Positions 8,834-17,261 of a stretch of DNA of 64,000 nucleotides are shown here, piece after piece (positions within the stretch are counted from its first letter, which is position 1; the number at the start of each line of letters is the position of its first letter). Made by a program: the position numbers and the translations under genes. A model generated the notes under the pieces. The model had not been told where the DNA came from. It ran no database searches and worked only from the letters and a program-made list of their open reading frames with translations. The stretch covers positions 32,744 to 96,743 of the forward strand of contig NZ_MXPU01000022.1 of assembly GCF_002204185.1 (NCBI RefSeq), in the 5' to 3' direction. Source of the DNA: Rhizobium esperanzae. Its GTDB lineage: Bacteria > Pseudomonadota > Alphaproteobacteria > Rhizobiales > Rhizobiaceae.

Positions 8834-9877
8834 ATGGATTCTTTCTTCTCAACCTATGTCTGGCCGGGGATCATCATGATCGGTCAGTCGCTGCTGCTTC
8901 TCGTCTGCCTGCTCGTCTTCATCGCTTACGTGCTGCTTGCCGACCGCAAGATCTGGGCGGCGGTGCAGTTGCGCCGCGGTCCGAACGTCGTCGGTCCCTT
9001 CGGCCTGTTCCAGTCCTTCGCCGACCTTCTGAAGTTCGTCTTCAAGGAGCCGATCATTCCGGCCGGCGCCAACAAGGCGGTGTTCCTGCTCGCTCCGCTG
9101 GTGACGGTGCTTCTGGCGCTGTCGACCTGGGCGGTGGTGCCGCTCGCCGACGGCTGGGTGATCGCCAACATCAATGTCGGTATCCTCTATATCTTTGCGA
9201 TCTCCTCGCTCGAAGTCTATGGCATCATCATGGGCGGTTGGGCGTCGAACTCGAAATATCCGTTCCTCGGCGCGCTGCGCTCGGCGGCACAGATGGTGTC
9301 CTATGAAGTCTCGATCGGCTTCGTCATCGTCACCGTTCTGCTCTGCGTCGGATCGCTCAACCTGACCGACATCGTCAATGCGCAGCACAATGGCCTCGGC
9401 ACCATGCTCGGCCTGCCGGCCTCGTTCCTCGACTGGCATTGGCTGTCGCTGTTCCCGATGTTCATCGTCTTCTTCATTTCGGCGCTCGCCGAGACGAACC
9501 GTCCGCCGTTCGACCTTCCGGAAGCCGAATCGGAACTCGTCGCCGGCTTCATGGTCGAATACGGTTCCTCGCCATACATGATGTTCATGCTCGGCGAATA
9601 TGCGGCCGTCTGCCTGATGTGCTCGCTGACGACGATCCTCTTCCTCGGCGGCTGGCTGCCTCCGGTCGATATCTGGATCCTCAACTGGGTTCCCGGCATC
9701 ATCTGGTTCATGCTGAAGGCCTGCTTCGTGTTCTTCATGTTCGCGATGGTCAAAGCCTTCGTCCCGCGCTACCGCTACGACCAGCTCATGCGCCTCGGCT
9801 GGAAGGTCTTCCTGCCGCTGTCGCTCGCCATGGTCATCATCGTTGCATTCGTGCTGAAACTGATGGGATGGGCGTAA
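8834..9877 (+). CDS. nuoH: NADH-quinone oxidoreductase subunit H
   Basis: Membrane subunit that forms the quinone channel with NuoB and NuoD. The 347-residue protein has about eight hydrophobic segments. It also has the conserved acidic loop with ETNRPPFDLPEAESELVAG-type sequence, characteristic of NuoH/ND1. The ATG at 8834 lies 12 bases after nuoG, with GGGCAGGA upstream. It is in the expected position in the operon. Confidence 0.97.
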   Translation: MDSFFSTYVWPGIIMIGQSLLLLVCLLVFIAYVLLADRKIWAAVQLRRGPNVVGPFGLFQSFADLLKFVFKEPIIPAGANKAVFLLAPLVTVLLALSTWAVVPLADGWVIANINVGILYIFAISSLEVYGIIMGGWASNSKYPFLGALRSAAQMVSYEVSIGFVIVTVLLCVGSLNLTDIVNAQHNGLGTMLGLPASFLDWHWLSLFPMFIVFFISALAETNRPPFDLPEAESELVAGFMVEYGSSPYMMFMLGEYAAVCLMCSLTTILFLGGWLPPVDIWILNWVPGIIWFMLKACFVFFMFAMVKAFVPRYRYDQLMRLGWKVFLPLSLAMVIIVAFVLKLMGWA

Positions 9878-9917
9878 TGATCCCAGCTCTCGTTTCCGGC
9901 AAAATTGGAGGTTGAAG

Positions 9918-10409
9918 ATGGCAAGCTTGTCCAGCTCCATCAACTCGCTGTTCCTCAAGGAATTCTTCGGCGCGTTCTTTCTGTCGATGCGCTATTTCTT
10001 CCGCCAGAAGGCGACGATCAACTACCCCTTCGAAAAGGGTCCGGTCTCCCCGCGCTTCCGCGGCGAGCATGCACTGCGCCGTTATCCGAACGGCGAGGAA
10101 CGCTGCATCGCTTGCAAGCTCTGCGAGGCAATCTGTCCTGCCCAGGCGATCACCATCGAGGCCGGTCCGCGCCGCAACGACGGCACACGCCGCACCGTGC
10201 GCTACGACATCGATATGGTGAAGTGCATCTATTGCGGCTTCTGCCAGGAAGCCTGCCCGGTCGACGCGATCGTCGAAGGCCCGAATTTCGAATTTGCGAC
10301 GGAAACCCGCGAAGAGCTCTATTTCGACAAGGCGCGCCTTCTCGATAATGGAGACCGGTGGGAGCGCGAAATCGCCCGCAACATCGCGATCGACTCGCCG
10401 TACCGCTGA
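9918..10409 (+). CDS. nuoI: NADH-quinone oxidoreductase subunit I, two [4Fe-4S] clusters
   Basis: Ferredoxin-like subunit carrying clusters N6a and N6b. Two CxxCxxCxxxCP motifs are complete (C63, C66, C69, C73 and C103, C106, C109, C113). The product is 163 residues. I chose the ATG at 9918 because GGAGG lies 6 bases upstream; a TTG at 9912 overlaps that site. A structured 142-base spacer separates it from nuoJ. Confidence 0.97.
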   Translation: MASLSSSINSLFLKEFFGAFFLSMRYFFRQKATINYPFEKGPVSPRFRGEHALRRYPNGEERCIACKLCEAICPAQAITIEAGPRRNDGTRRTVRYDIDMVKCIYCGFCQEACPVDAIVEGPNFEFATETREELYFDKARLLDNGDRWEREIARNIAIDSPYR

Positions 10410-10424
10410 TTGATATCCGAAATG

Positions 10425-10498
10425 CCGCGACGGAGCTGCTCGCTCCTGTCGCGGTCAATATGCACAGGAGCTTTGCCGGCGAAGTGCCGCGAAGCTCC
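10425..10498 (+). other. Two consecutive hairpins between nuoI and nuoJ
   Basis: The first (10425-10454) pairs CCGCGACGGAGC with GCTCC-T-GTCGCGG around a 5-base loop, a 12-bp stem with one bulged base. The second (10467-10498) pairs GGAGCTT with AAGCTCC. Neither is followed by a T-run. They lie in the middle of the operon, between the soluble-arm genes and the membrane-arm genes, so they could set mRNA stability or segment the transcript. Function is inferred only from structure. Confidence 0.55.
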
Positions 10499-10551
10499 AT
10501 CGGGCAGGGAAAACTCCCGGCTGCCCGGGGGAAGATGAAAAAGGCACCAAC

Positions 10552-11166
10552 ATGGGTCTGCAGGCTCTATTTTTCTACCTTTTCGCCTTTGTCGCGGTGG
10601 CGTCGGCGTTCATGGTCATCTGGGCGAAGAACCCGGTTCACTCGGTTCTGTTCCTGATCCTGGTGTTCTTCAACGCGGCCGGCCTGTTCCTGCTGCTCGG
10701 CGCCGAGTTCCTGGCGATGATCCTGCTCGTCGTCTATGTGGGCGCCGTCGCCGTCCTCTTCCTCTTCGTGGTGATGATGCTCGATATCGACTTCACCGAA
10801 TTGAGGGCAGGCGTGCTCGAATATGCGCCGATCGGCGGATTGATCGGGATCATCCTGGCGGCCGAGTTGATCGTCGTCATCGGCGGCAGCGTCATCTCGC
10901 CCGAGATCGCCAAATCAGTCGCCATGCCGATCCCGGCGCTTACCGAGCGCACCAATACGGCCGCTCTCGGCGACGTGCTTTACACCAACTACGTCTATTT
11001 CTTCCAGATTGCCGGCCTGGTGCTGCTGGTCGCCATGATCGGTGCGATCGTGCTGACGCTGAGGCATCGCACCAATATCAAGCGGCAGAATATTTCCAGG
11101 CAGGTTGCCCGCACGCCCGCCACCGCCGTCGAGGTGGTGTCGGTCAAGCCGGGGCAGGGCGTCTAA
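10552..11166 (+). CDS. nuoJ: NADH-quinone oxidoreductase subunit J
   Basis: Membrane subunit of complex I (ND6 family). The 204-residue protein has five predicted hydrophobic segments and a polar C-terminal tail of about 30 residues. The conserved VYVGAVAVLFLFVVMML stretch is the family's hallmark helix, containing the pi-bulge region thought to move during coupling. The start follows an AAAAAGGCACCAAC leader. It sits 24 bases before nuoK. Confidence 0.96.
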   Translation: MGLQALFFYLFAFVAVASAFMVIWAKNPVHSVLFLILVFFNAAGLFLLLGAEFLAMILLVVYVGAVAVLFLFVVMMLDIDFTELRAGVLEYAPIGGLIGIILAAELIVVIGGSVISPEIAKSVAMPIPALTERTNTAALGDVLYTNYVYFFQIAGLVLLVAMIGAIVLTLRHRTNIKRQNISRQVARTPATAVEVVSVKPGQGV

Positions 11167-11189
11167 AGGCAGGTCAAGGAACAAAGAAC

Positions 11190-11498
11190 ATGGTCATCGG
11201 ACTTTCCCACTACCTGACGGTCAGCGCCATCCTCTTCACGCTCGGCGTCTTCGGTATCTTCCTGAACCGGAAGAACGTCATCGTCATCCTGATGTCGGTC
11301 GAACTGATCCTGCTTGCGGTCAACATCAACATGGTCGCCTTCTCTCACTTCCTGAACGACATTGTCGGACAGGTCTTCGCGCTGTTCATTCTGACGGTCG
11401 CGGCTGCCGAGGCGGCGATCGGTCTTGCAATTCTCGTTGTCTTCTACCGCAACCGCGGCTCGATCGCGGTCGAAGACGTCAATATGATGAAGGGCTGA
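11190..11498 (+). CDS. nuoK: NADH-quinone oxidoreductase subunit K
   Basis: Small antiporter-like membrane subunit (ND4L family) of 102 residues with three transmembrane helices. The two membrane glutamates needed for proton translocation are present at E38 and E74, corresponding to E36 and E72 of E. coli. CAAGGA precedes the ATG. It is followed 8 bases later by nuoL. Confidence 0.97.
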   Translation: MVIGLSHYLTVSAILFTLGVFGIFLNRKNVIVILMSVELILLAVNINMVAFSHFLNDIVGQVFALFILTVAAAEAAIGLAILVVFYRNRGSIAVEDVNMMKG

Positions 11499-11505
11499 GT
11501 GGCTC

Positions 11506-13506
11506 ATGTTCCTCTATAAGGCTATTGTCTTTCTTCCCTTGATCGGCGCGATCGTCGCCGGCCTTTTCGGCCGCGCCATTGGCGCCAAGGCTTCGGAATA
11601 TGTTACCAGCGGCTTGATGGTCATCGCCGGCATCCTCTCCTGGATCGTCTTCTTCAACGTCGGCATGGGCCATCTTGAAGGCGGGCCGATCAAGGTCGAG
11701 GTGCTGCGCTGGATCCAGTCCGGCGGTATTGATGTCTCCTGGTCGCTGCGCGTGGATACGCTCACCTCAGTCATGCTGATCGTGGTCAACACGGTCTCGA
11801 CGCTGGTGCATATCTATTCGATCGGGTACATGCATACCGATCCGCATCGCCCGCGCTTCTTTGCCTATCTCTCGCTCTTCACCTTCGCCATGCTGATGCT
11901 GGTGACGGCCGATAATCTTGCCCAAATGTTCTTCGGCTGGGAAGGCGTTGGTCTCGCCTCCTATCTGCTGATCGGCTTCTGGTTCAAGAAGCCGTCGGCG
12001 ACGGCCGCGGCGATGAAGGCTTTCATCGTCAACCGCGTCGGCGACTTCGGTTTCGTGCTCGGCATTGCCGGCGTCTTCGTGCTGTTCGGCTCGATCAACC
12101 TCGATACGATCTTCGCCAATGCATCGAACTTCGCCCCGCATGAAGGCGGTGGTGAGGCGAGCGAAGTGATCCTCAACCTCTTTGGCATGCAACTTGATAA
12201 GGCGCACGCGCTGACCGGCATCTGCCTGCTGCTGTTCATGGGCGCCATGGGTAAGTCGGCGCAGTTCCTGCTGCACACCTGGCTGCCGGACGCCATGGAA
12301 GGTCCGACCCCGGTCTCGGCCCTCATCCATGCCGCCACCATGGTCACCGCCGGCGTCTTCCTCGTCGCCCGCATGTCGCCGCTTTTCGAACTGTCGCCGG
12401 ACGCCCTGACCGTCGTTACCGTGATCGGCGCGATCACCGCCTTCTTCGCGGCAACCGTCGGCCTCGTGCAGAACGACATCAAGCGCGTCATCGCCTATTC
12501 CACCTGCTCGCAGCTCGGCTATATGTTCGTGGCGCTCGGGGTAGGGGCCTATGGCGCAGCGATCTTCCATCTCTTCACGCACGCCTTCTTCAAGGCGCTG
12601 CTCTTCCTCTGCGCCGGCTCGGTCATCCATGCCGTCGATGGCGAGCAGGACATGCGCTACATGGGCGGGCTTTGGCCGCATATTAAAGTTACAGGCGGCC
12701 TGATGATCATCGGCACGCTGGCGATTACCGGTGTCGGCATTCCCTTCACGCCGTTCGGCCTTGCCGGCTTCTTTTCCAAGGACGTGATCATTGAGGCGAC
12801 TTATGCATCGCACTCGCCGGTCGCAGGCTTTGCCTTCTCGCTGCTGGTCATCGCTGCACTCTTTACGAGCTTCTATTCCTGGCGCCTGATCTTCATGACC
12901 TTCTTCGGCAAGCCACGCGCTTCGCATGAGGTCATGCACCACGTCCACGAGTCGCCGCAGGTCATGCTGGTGCCGCTCTATCTTCTTGCGCTCGGCGCAA
13001 TCTTTGCGGGCGTGATCTTCGAAGGTCGGTTCTACGGCGAGGAATACGCCGAGTTCTGGAAGGGCGCGCTCTTCACCGGCGCCGAGAACGAACTCGTCGA
13101 AGAGTTCCACCATGTTCCGGCGCTGGTTGGCCTGAGCCCCTTCATCGCAATGCTGATCGGCTTCGTCATTGCCTGGTACATGTATATCCGCTCGCCGCAG
13201 ACGCCGCGCGTCCTCGCCAAACAGCACCGGGTGCTCTACCATTTCCTGCTCAACAAGTGGTATTTCGACGAACTCTACGACTTCCTGTTCGTCCGCACGG
13301 CAAGGGCGCTTGGCCGCTTCCTGTGGAAGAAGGGTGATGTCGGCGTCATCGATACCTATGGCCCGAATGGCGTGGCAGCCCGCGTGGTCGCTGTCACCGA
13401 CCGCGTCGTCCGCCTGCAGACCGGTTACCTCTATCACTATGCCTTCGCCATGCTGCTCGGCATTGCGGCGCTCGTTACCTGGATGATGCTCGGGAGTTCC
13501 TTCTGA
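11506..13506 (+). CDS. nuoL: NADH-quinone oxidoreductase subunit L
   Basis: Distal proton-pumping antiporter-like subunit (ND5 family) of 666 residues. It has the diagnostic HTWLPDAMEGP motif (257-267) in the core antiporter fold. The long C-terminal region should include the lateral amphipathic helix that runs along the membrane arm, and it ends in a final transmembrane segment. The stop codon overlaps the nuoM ATG by one base, indicating coupled translation. Confidence 0.97.
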   Translation: MFLYKAIVFLPLIGAIVAGLFGRAIGAKASEYVTSGLMVIAGILSWIVFFNVGMGHLEGGPIKVEVLRWIQSGGIDVSWSLRVDTLTSVMLIVVNTVSTLVHIYSIGYMHTDPHRPRFFAYLSLFTFAMLMLVTADNLAQMFFGWEGVGLASYLLIGFWFKKPSATAAAMKAFIVNRVGDFGFVLGIAGVFVLFGSINLDTIFANASNFAPHEGGGEASEVILNLFGMQLDKAHALTGICLLLFMGAMGKSAQFLLHTWLPDAMEGPTPVSALIHAATMVTAGVFLVARMSPLFELSPDALTVVTVIGAITAFFAATVGLVQNDIKRVIAYSTCSQLGYMFVALGVGAYGAAIFHLFTHAFFKALLFLCAGSVIHAVDGEQDMRYMGGLWPHIKVTGGLMIIGTLAITGVGIPFTPFGLAGFFSKDVIIEATYASHSPVAGFAFSLLVIAALFTSFYSWRLIFMTFFGKPRASHEVMHHVHESPQVMLVPLYLLALGAIFAGVIFEGRFYGEEYAEFWKGALFTGAENELVEEFHHVPALVGLSPFIAMLIGFVIAWYMYIRSPQTPRVLAKQHRVLYHFLLNKWYFDELYDFLFVRTARALGRFLWKKGDVGVIDTYGPNGVAARVVAVTDRVVRLQTGYLYHYAFAMLLGIAALVTWMMLGSSF

Positions 13507-15017
13507 TGACCGATTGGCCTATTCTTTCAACGGTCACCTTCCTGCCGCTCGTCGGCGTGGTGCTCCTGCTCTTGATGAATGGCGACAGCGAAAGCGGTCG
13601 GAGGAACGTGCTGTGGATCTCGCTGATCACCACCGTCTTCACCTTCGTCGTCTCTCTCTTCATCTGGATCGGCTTCGACAATGCCAACCCGGGCTTCCAG
13701 ATGCTCGAAAAGCATGATTGGCTCGGCACCGGCATCGGCTACCACGTCGGCGTCGACGGCATCTCCATGCTGTTCGTCATCCTGTCGACCTTCCTCATGC
13801 CCTTCTGCGTGCTGGCGAGCTGGCTCTCGATCGAGAAGCTCCTGAAGGAATACATGATCGCCTTCCTCATCCTGGAAACGATGATGGTCGGCGTCTTCGT
13901 CTCGCTCGATATCGTGCTCTTCTACGTCTTCTTCGAGGCAGGCCTCATTCCGATGTTCCTGATCATCGGCGTCTGGGGCGGAAGAGACCGTGTCTATGCG
14001 AGCTACAAGTTCTTCCTCTATACGCTGCTCGGCTCGGTGCTGATGCTGCTCGCCATCATGGCGATGTACTGGCAGGCCGGCACGACCGACATCACCGCGC
14101 TGCTCGCCTACAAGTTCCCGCCGGCGCTGCAGACATGGCTCTGGCTTGCCTTCTTCGCCTCCTTCGCGGTGAAGATGCCGATGTGGCCGGTTCACACCTG
14201 GCTTCCGGATGCGCACGTTCAGGCGCCGACGGCAGGCTCGGTGATCCTGGCCGGCGTGCTCCTGAAGCTCGGCGGCTACGGTCTCATCCGCTTCTCGCTC
14301 GGCATGTTCCCGGTCGCCTCCGACTATTTCGCGCCGCTCGTCTTCGCCATGTCGGTTATCGCCATCATCTACACCTCGCTGGTGGCGATGATGCAGGATG
14401 ACATCAAGAAGCTGATCGCCTATTCCTCCGTGGCGCATATGGGCTACGTGACCATGGGCATCTTTGCCGCCAACATGCAGGGCGTCCAGGGTTCGATCTT
14501 CCAGATGCTCTCGCACGGCATCGTCTCCGGCGCGCTCTTCCTCTGCGTCGGCGTCGTCTACGACCGTACCCATACCCGCGAGATCAACGCCTATGGCGGC
14601 CTCGTCAACAACATGCCGAAATATGCCGTGGCGATGATGGTCTTCACCATGGCCAATGTCGGGCTTCCCGGCACGTCTGGCTTCATCGGCGAATTCCTGA
14701 CGCTGATCGGCGTCTTCCGGGTCAACACCTGGGTCGCGCTCTTTGCCGCCACCGGTGTCATTCTATCGGCCGCCTATGCGCTCTGGCTTTATCGCCGGGT
14801 GATCTTCGGCGCGCTGGAGAAGGAAAAGTTGAAGGCGCTGCTCGATCTTTCCAGACGCGAACAGCTGATCCTCTATCCGCTGGTTGCGCTGACCATCTTC
14901 TTCGGCGTTTATCCGGCTCCGGTCTTCGATGCGACGGCCGCCTCGGTGGATCTGCTGGTCAACAACTACACGGCCGCCGTGCACGCAGCGCAGAACGTTG
15001 CGCTGTCTATGAAATGA
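13506..15017 (+). CDS. nuoM: NADH-quinone oxidoreductase subunit M
   Basis: Antiporter-like proton-pumping subunit (ND4 family) of 503 residues with about 14 transmembrane helices. Key residues match E. coli numbering: E144 in the FFEAGLIPM helix and the pump lysine at K223, close to HTWLPDAH (230-237). The gene starts within the nuoL stop codon and is followed 18 bases later by nuoN. Confidence 0.97.
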   Translation: MTDWPILSTVTFLPLVGVVLLLLMNGDSESGRRNVLWISLITTVFTFVVSLFIWIGFDNANPGFQMLEKHDWLGTGIGYHVGVDGISMLFVILSTFLMPFCVLASWLSIEKLLKEYMIAFLILETMMVGVFVSLDIVLFYVFFEAGLIPMFLIIGVWGGRDRVYASYKFFLYTLLGSVLMLLAIMAMYWQAGTTDITALLAYKFPPALQTWLWLAFFASFAVKMPMWPVHTWLPDAHVQAPTAGSVILAGVLLKLGGYGLIRFSLGMFPVASDYFAPLVFAMSVIAIIYTSLVAMMQDDIKKLIAYSSVAHMGYVTMGIFAANMQGVQGSIFQMLSHGIVSGALFLCVGVVYDRTHTREINAYGGLVNNMPKYAVAMMVFTMANVGLPGTSGFIGEFLTLIGVFRVNTWVALFAATGVILSAAYALWLYRRVIFGALEKEKLKALLDLSRREQLILYPLVALTIFFGVYPAPVFDATAASVDLLVNNYTAAVHAAQNVALSMK

Positions 15018-15035
15018 TGACGGGACTTATCGGAC

Positions 15036-16481
15036 ATGACCGCTGAAACAATTCTCCTCAGTCTGCATCTTTCCGCGCCGGAGCTCATCCTCGCGGTCGG
15101 CGCCCTAGTCCTGTTGATGGTCGGCGTCTTTTCAGGCGAGCGGTCGGGCCTTGTCGTCACCGGCCTTGCCATCGTCCTGCTGCTCGCATCCGGCCTGTGG
15201 CTGCTCTTCGTGCCGGCGGAAGGCCTCGCCTTCGGCGGCGTCTACATGGCCGACGGCTTCTCGCGCTTCATGAAGCTGGTGGCGCTCATTGGTTCGCTGG
15301 TTGCGCTGTTCATGACGATGGGGCATGCCCGCGAAAATCAGCTCGACAAGTTCGAGTTCCCGGTTCTGCTGGTGCTGGCGACCCTCGGCATCCTGCTGAT
15401 GATTTCGGCCAACGACCTGATCTCGCTCTATCTCGCGCTGGAACTGCAGTCGCTGGCGCTCTACGTCGTCGCCGCGATCAATCGCGACAGCCTGAAGTCG
15501 ACCGAAGCCGGCCTCAAATATTTCGTGCTCGGCGCGCTGTCCTCCGGCATGCTGCTCTACGGCATGTCGCTGGTCTACGGCTTCACCGGCCATACCCATT
15601 TCGCCGAAATCGCCCAGGCGCTTTCGGTTGAAGGTGCACGCTCGCTCGGCCTCATCTTCGGCCTGGTCTTCATCCTCGCCGGCATCGCCTTCAAAATCTC
15701 GGCCGTTCCGTTCCACATGTGGACGCCGGACGTTTATGAAGGCGCGCCGACGCCGGTCACCGCCTTCTTTGCCGCAGCCCCCAAGGTTGCCGCCATGGCA
15801 ATGTTGACTCGCATCGTAATCACCGCCTTCCAACCGGTTCTGGCGGACTGGCAACAGGTCGTCGTCTTCATCTCGATCGCCTCGATGCTGCTCGGCTCCT
15901 TTGCCGCGATCGGCCAGAAGAACATCAAGCGACTGATGGCCTATTCCTCGATCGGCCACATGGGTTATGCTCTGGTCGGCCTTGCCGCCGGCAACCAGAC
16001 CGGTGTTTCTGGCGTCATGCTTTACATGGTCATTTACATGATTATGACGCTCGGCACCTTCGCGATCATCATGTCGATGCGCCGCAAGGACGGAACCGTT
16101 GTCGAAGACGTCAATGATCTCGCCGGCCTTTCCGCGACCAACCCGTTCATGGCCGTGGTACTAACGGCGCTGATGTTCTCGCTCGCCGGCATTCCGCCGC
16201 TCGCCGGTTTCTTCGCCAAGTATTTCGTCTTCGTTGCAGCGATCGAAGCCAAGCTCTATGCGCTTGCCATCATCGGCGTCCTCGCCTCGGTCGTCGGCGC
16301 CTATTATTATCTGCGCGTCATCAAGCTGATGTGGTTCGATGAGGCGACCGGAGAATTCGCCCGCGTTTCCAGTGCCTTGCGGCTGGTCTTCGGTCTCTCC
16401 GGTCTCTTCGTCACCGCCTATGTGCTGATCGGCGGTCCGATCGGTGGCGCGGCAGAGCTTGCCGCCGCAACGCTCTTCTGA
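15036..16481 (+). CDS. nuoN: NADH-quinone oxidoreductase subunit N
   Basis: Third antiporter-like subunit (ND2 family) of 481 residues, highly hydrophobic throughout. It has the HMWTPDVYEGAPTPVTAFF segment typical of NuoN. It is the last of the 14 nuo genes. The stop codon overlaps the birA start by one base, so birA is almost certainly on the same transcript. Confidence 0.97.
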   Translation: MTAETILLSLHLSAPELILAVGALVLLMVGVFSGERSGLVVTGLAIVLLLASGLWLLFVPAEGLAFGGVYMADGFSRFMKLVALIGSLVALFMTMGHARENQLDKFEFPVLLVLATLGILLMISANDLISLYLALELQSLALYVVAAINRDSLKSTEAGLKYFVLGALSSGMLLYGMSLVYGFTGHTHFAEIAQALSVEGARSLGLIFGLVFILAGIAFKISAVPFHMWTPDVYEGAPTPVTAFFAAAPKVAAMAMLTRIVITAFQPVLADWQQVVVFISIASMLLGSFAAIGQKNIKRLMAYSSIGHMGYALVGLAAGNQTGVSGVMLYMVIYMIMTLGTFAIIMSMRRKDGTVVEDVNDLAGLSATNPFMAVVLTALMFSLAGIPPLAGFFAKYFVFVAAIEAKLYALAIIGVLASVVGAYYYLRVIKLMWFDEATGEFARVSSALRLVFGLSGLFVTAYVLIGGPIGGAAELAAATLF

Positions 16482-17245
16482 TGGTTTCCGACAGACGGCG
16501 CCGGATATCGCTCGGCGATTTCAGGCACGAGGCGCTGTCGGAAACATCATCCACCAACAGCGAATGCCTCGCCCGGGCGCGGGCGGGCGATCCCGGCAAT
16601 CTCTGGGTGACGGCCGAGAGGCAGACCGGCGGCCGCGGCCGCCGCGGTCGTCTCTGGGTTTCCGAACGCGGCAATCTCTACGCGTCTCTTCTATTGATCG
16701 ATCCGGCGCCGATGGAGCGCCTCGGCTCGCTGCCGCTCGCGGTTGCCGTCGCGGTACACCAGGCTATCCGCCAGGTGCTGCCGCCGGGCGCCGAACCACT
16801 CGAGGTCAAATGGCCGAACGATATTCTCATCGGCCGGAAAAAGACCTGCGGCATCCTCGTCGAGGGTGAGCAGTTGCCGGACGGCCGCTACGCGCTGATC
16901 GTCGGCATCGGCATCAATGTTTCGGTTATGCCGGACAATCCGCTCTATCCCGTCACCTGCCTGCGCCAGCATGCGAGCGCGGCTTCGCCGGAGGAACTCT
17001 TCGCTCATCTCTTCGCGGCGATGGCGGAACTGCTGGAAATATGGGATCAGGGCCGCGGCATTGCCGAGATCACCGCACGCTGGCGCGCCATTGCCTGCGG
17101 CGTCGGTGAAAAGATCACGGTCAATTTACCGGACCGGTCAATTTCCGGACAATTCGCCGGGATTGATGATAATGGCTTGTTGATGCTCGATACCGGCGCT
17201 GGCAGGATCATGTCTATTGCCGCTGGTGATGTGTTTTTTGGATAG
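16481..17245 (+). CDS. birA: Biotin--[acetyl-CoA-carboxylase] ligase, monofunctional
   Basis: Joins biotin to the carrier protein of biotin-dependent carboxylases via biotinyl-AMP. The 254-residue protein has the GRGRRGR biotin/ATP loop (51-57) and KWPNDI (110-115), and a small C-terminal SH3-like domain. It begins directly with the catalytic domain and lacks the N-terminal winged helix of E. coli BirA, so it should not act as a repressor. It is translationally coupled to nuoN and followed 16 bases later by RNase J. Confidence 0.95.
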   Translation: MVSDRRRRISLGDFRHEALSETSSTNSECLARARAGDPGNLWVTAERQTGGRGRRGRLWVSERGNLYASLLLIDPAPMERLGSLPLAVAVAVHQAIRQVLPPGAEPLEVKWPNDILIGRKKTCGILVEGEQLPDGRYALIVGIGINVSVMPDNPLYPVTCLRQHASAASPEELFAHLFAAMAELLEIWDQGRGIAEITARWRAIACGVGEKITVNLPDRSISGQFAGIDDNGLLMLDTGAGRIMSIAAGDVFFG

Positions 17246-17261
17246 CGGAAAAAACGAAATT

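Noticed and set aside
11767..13437. A 556-codon open frame antisense to nuoL
   Set aside because: Shadow frame; composition (His, Asp, Arg-rich) is typical of reverse-complement nuo coding DNA.
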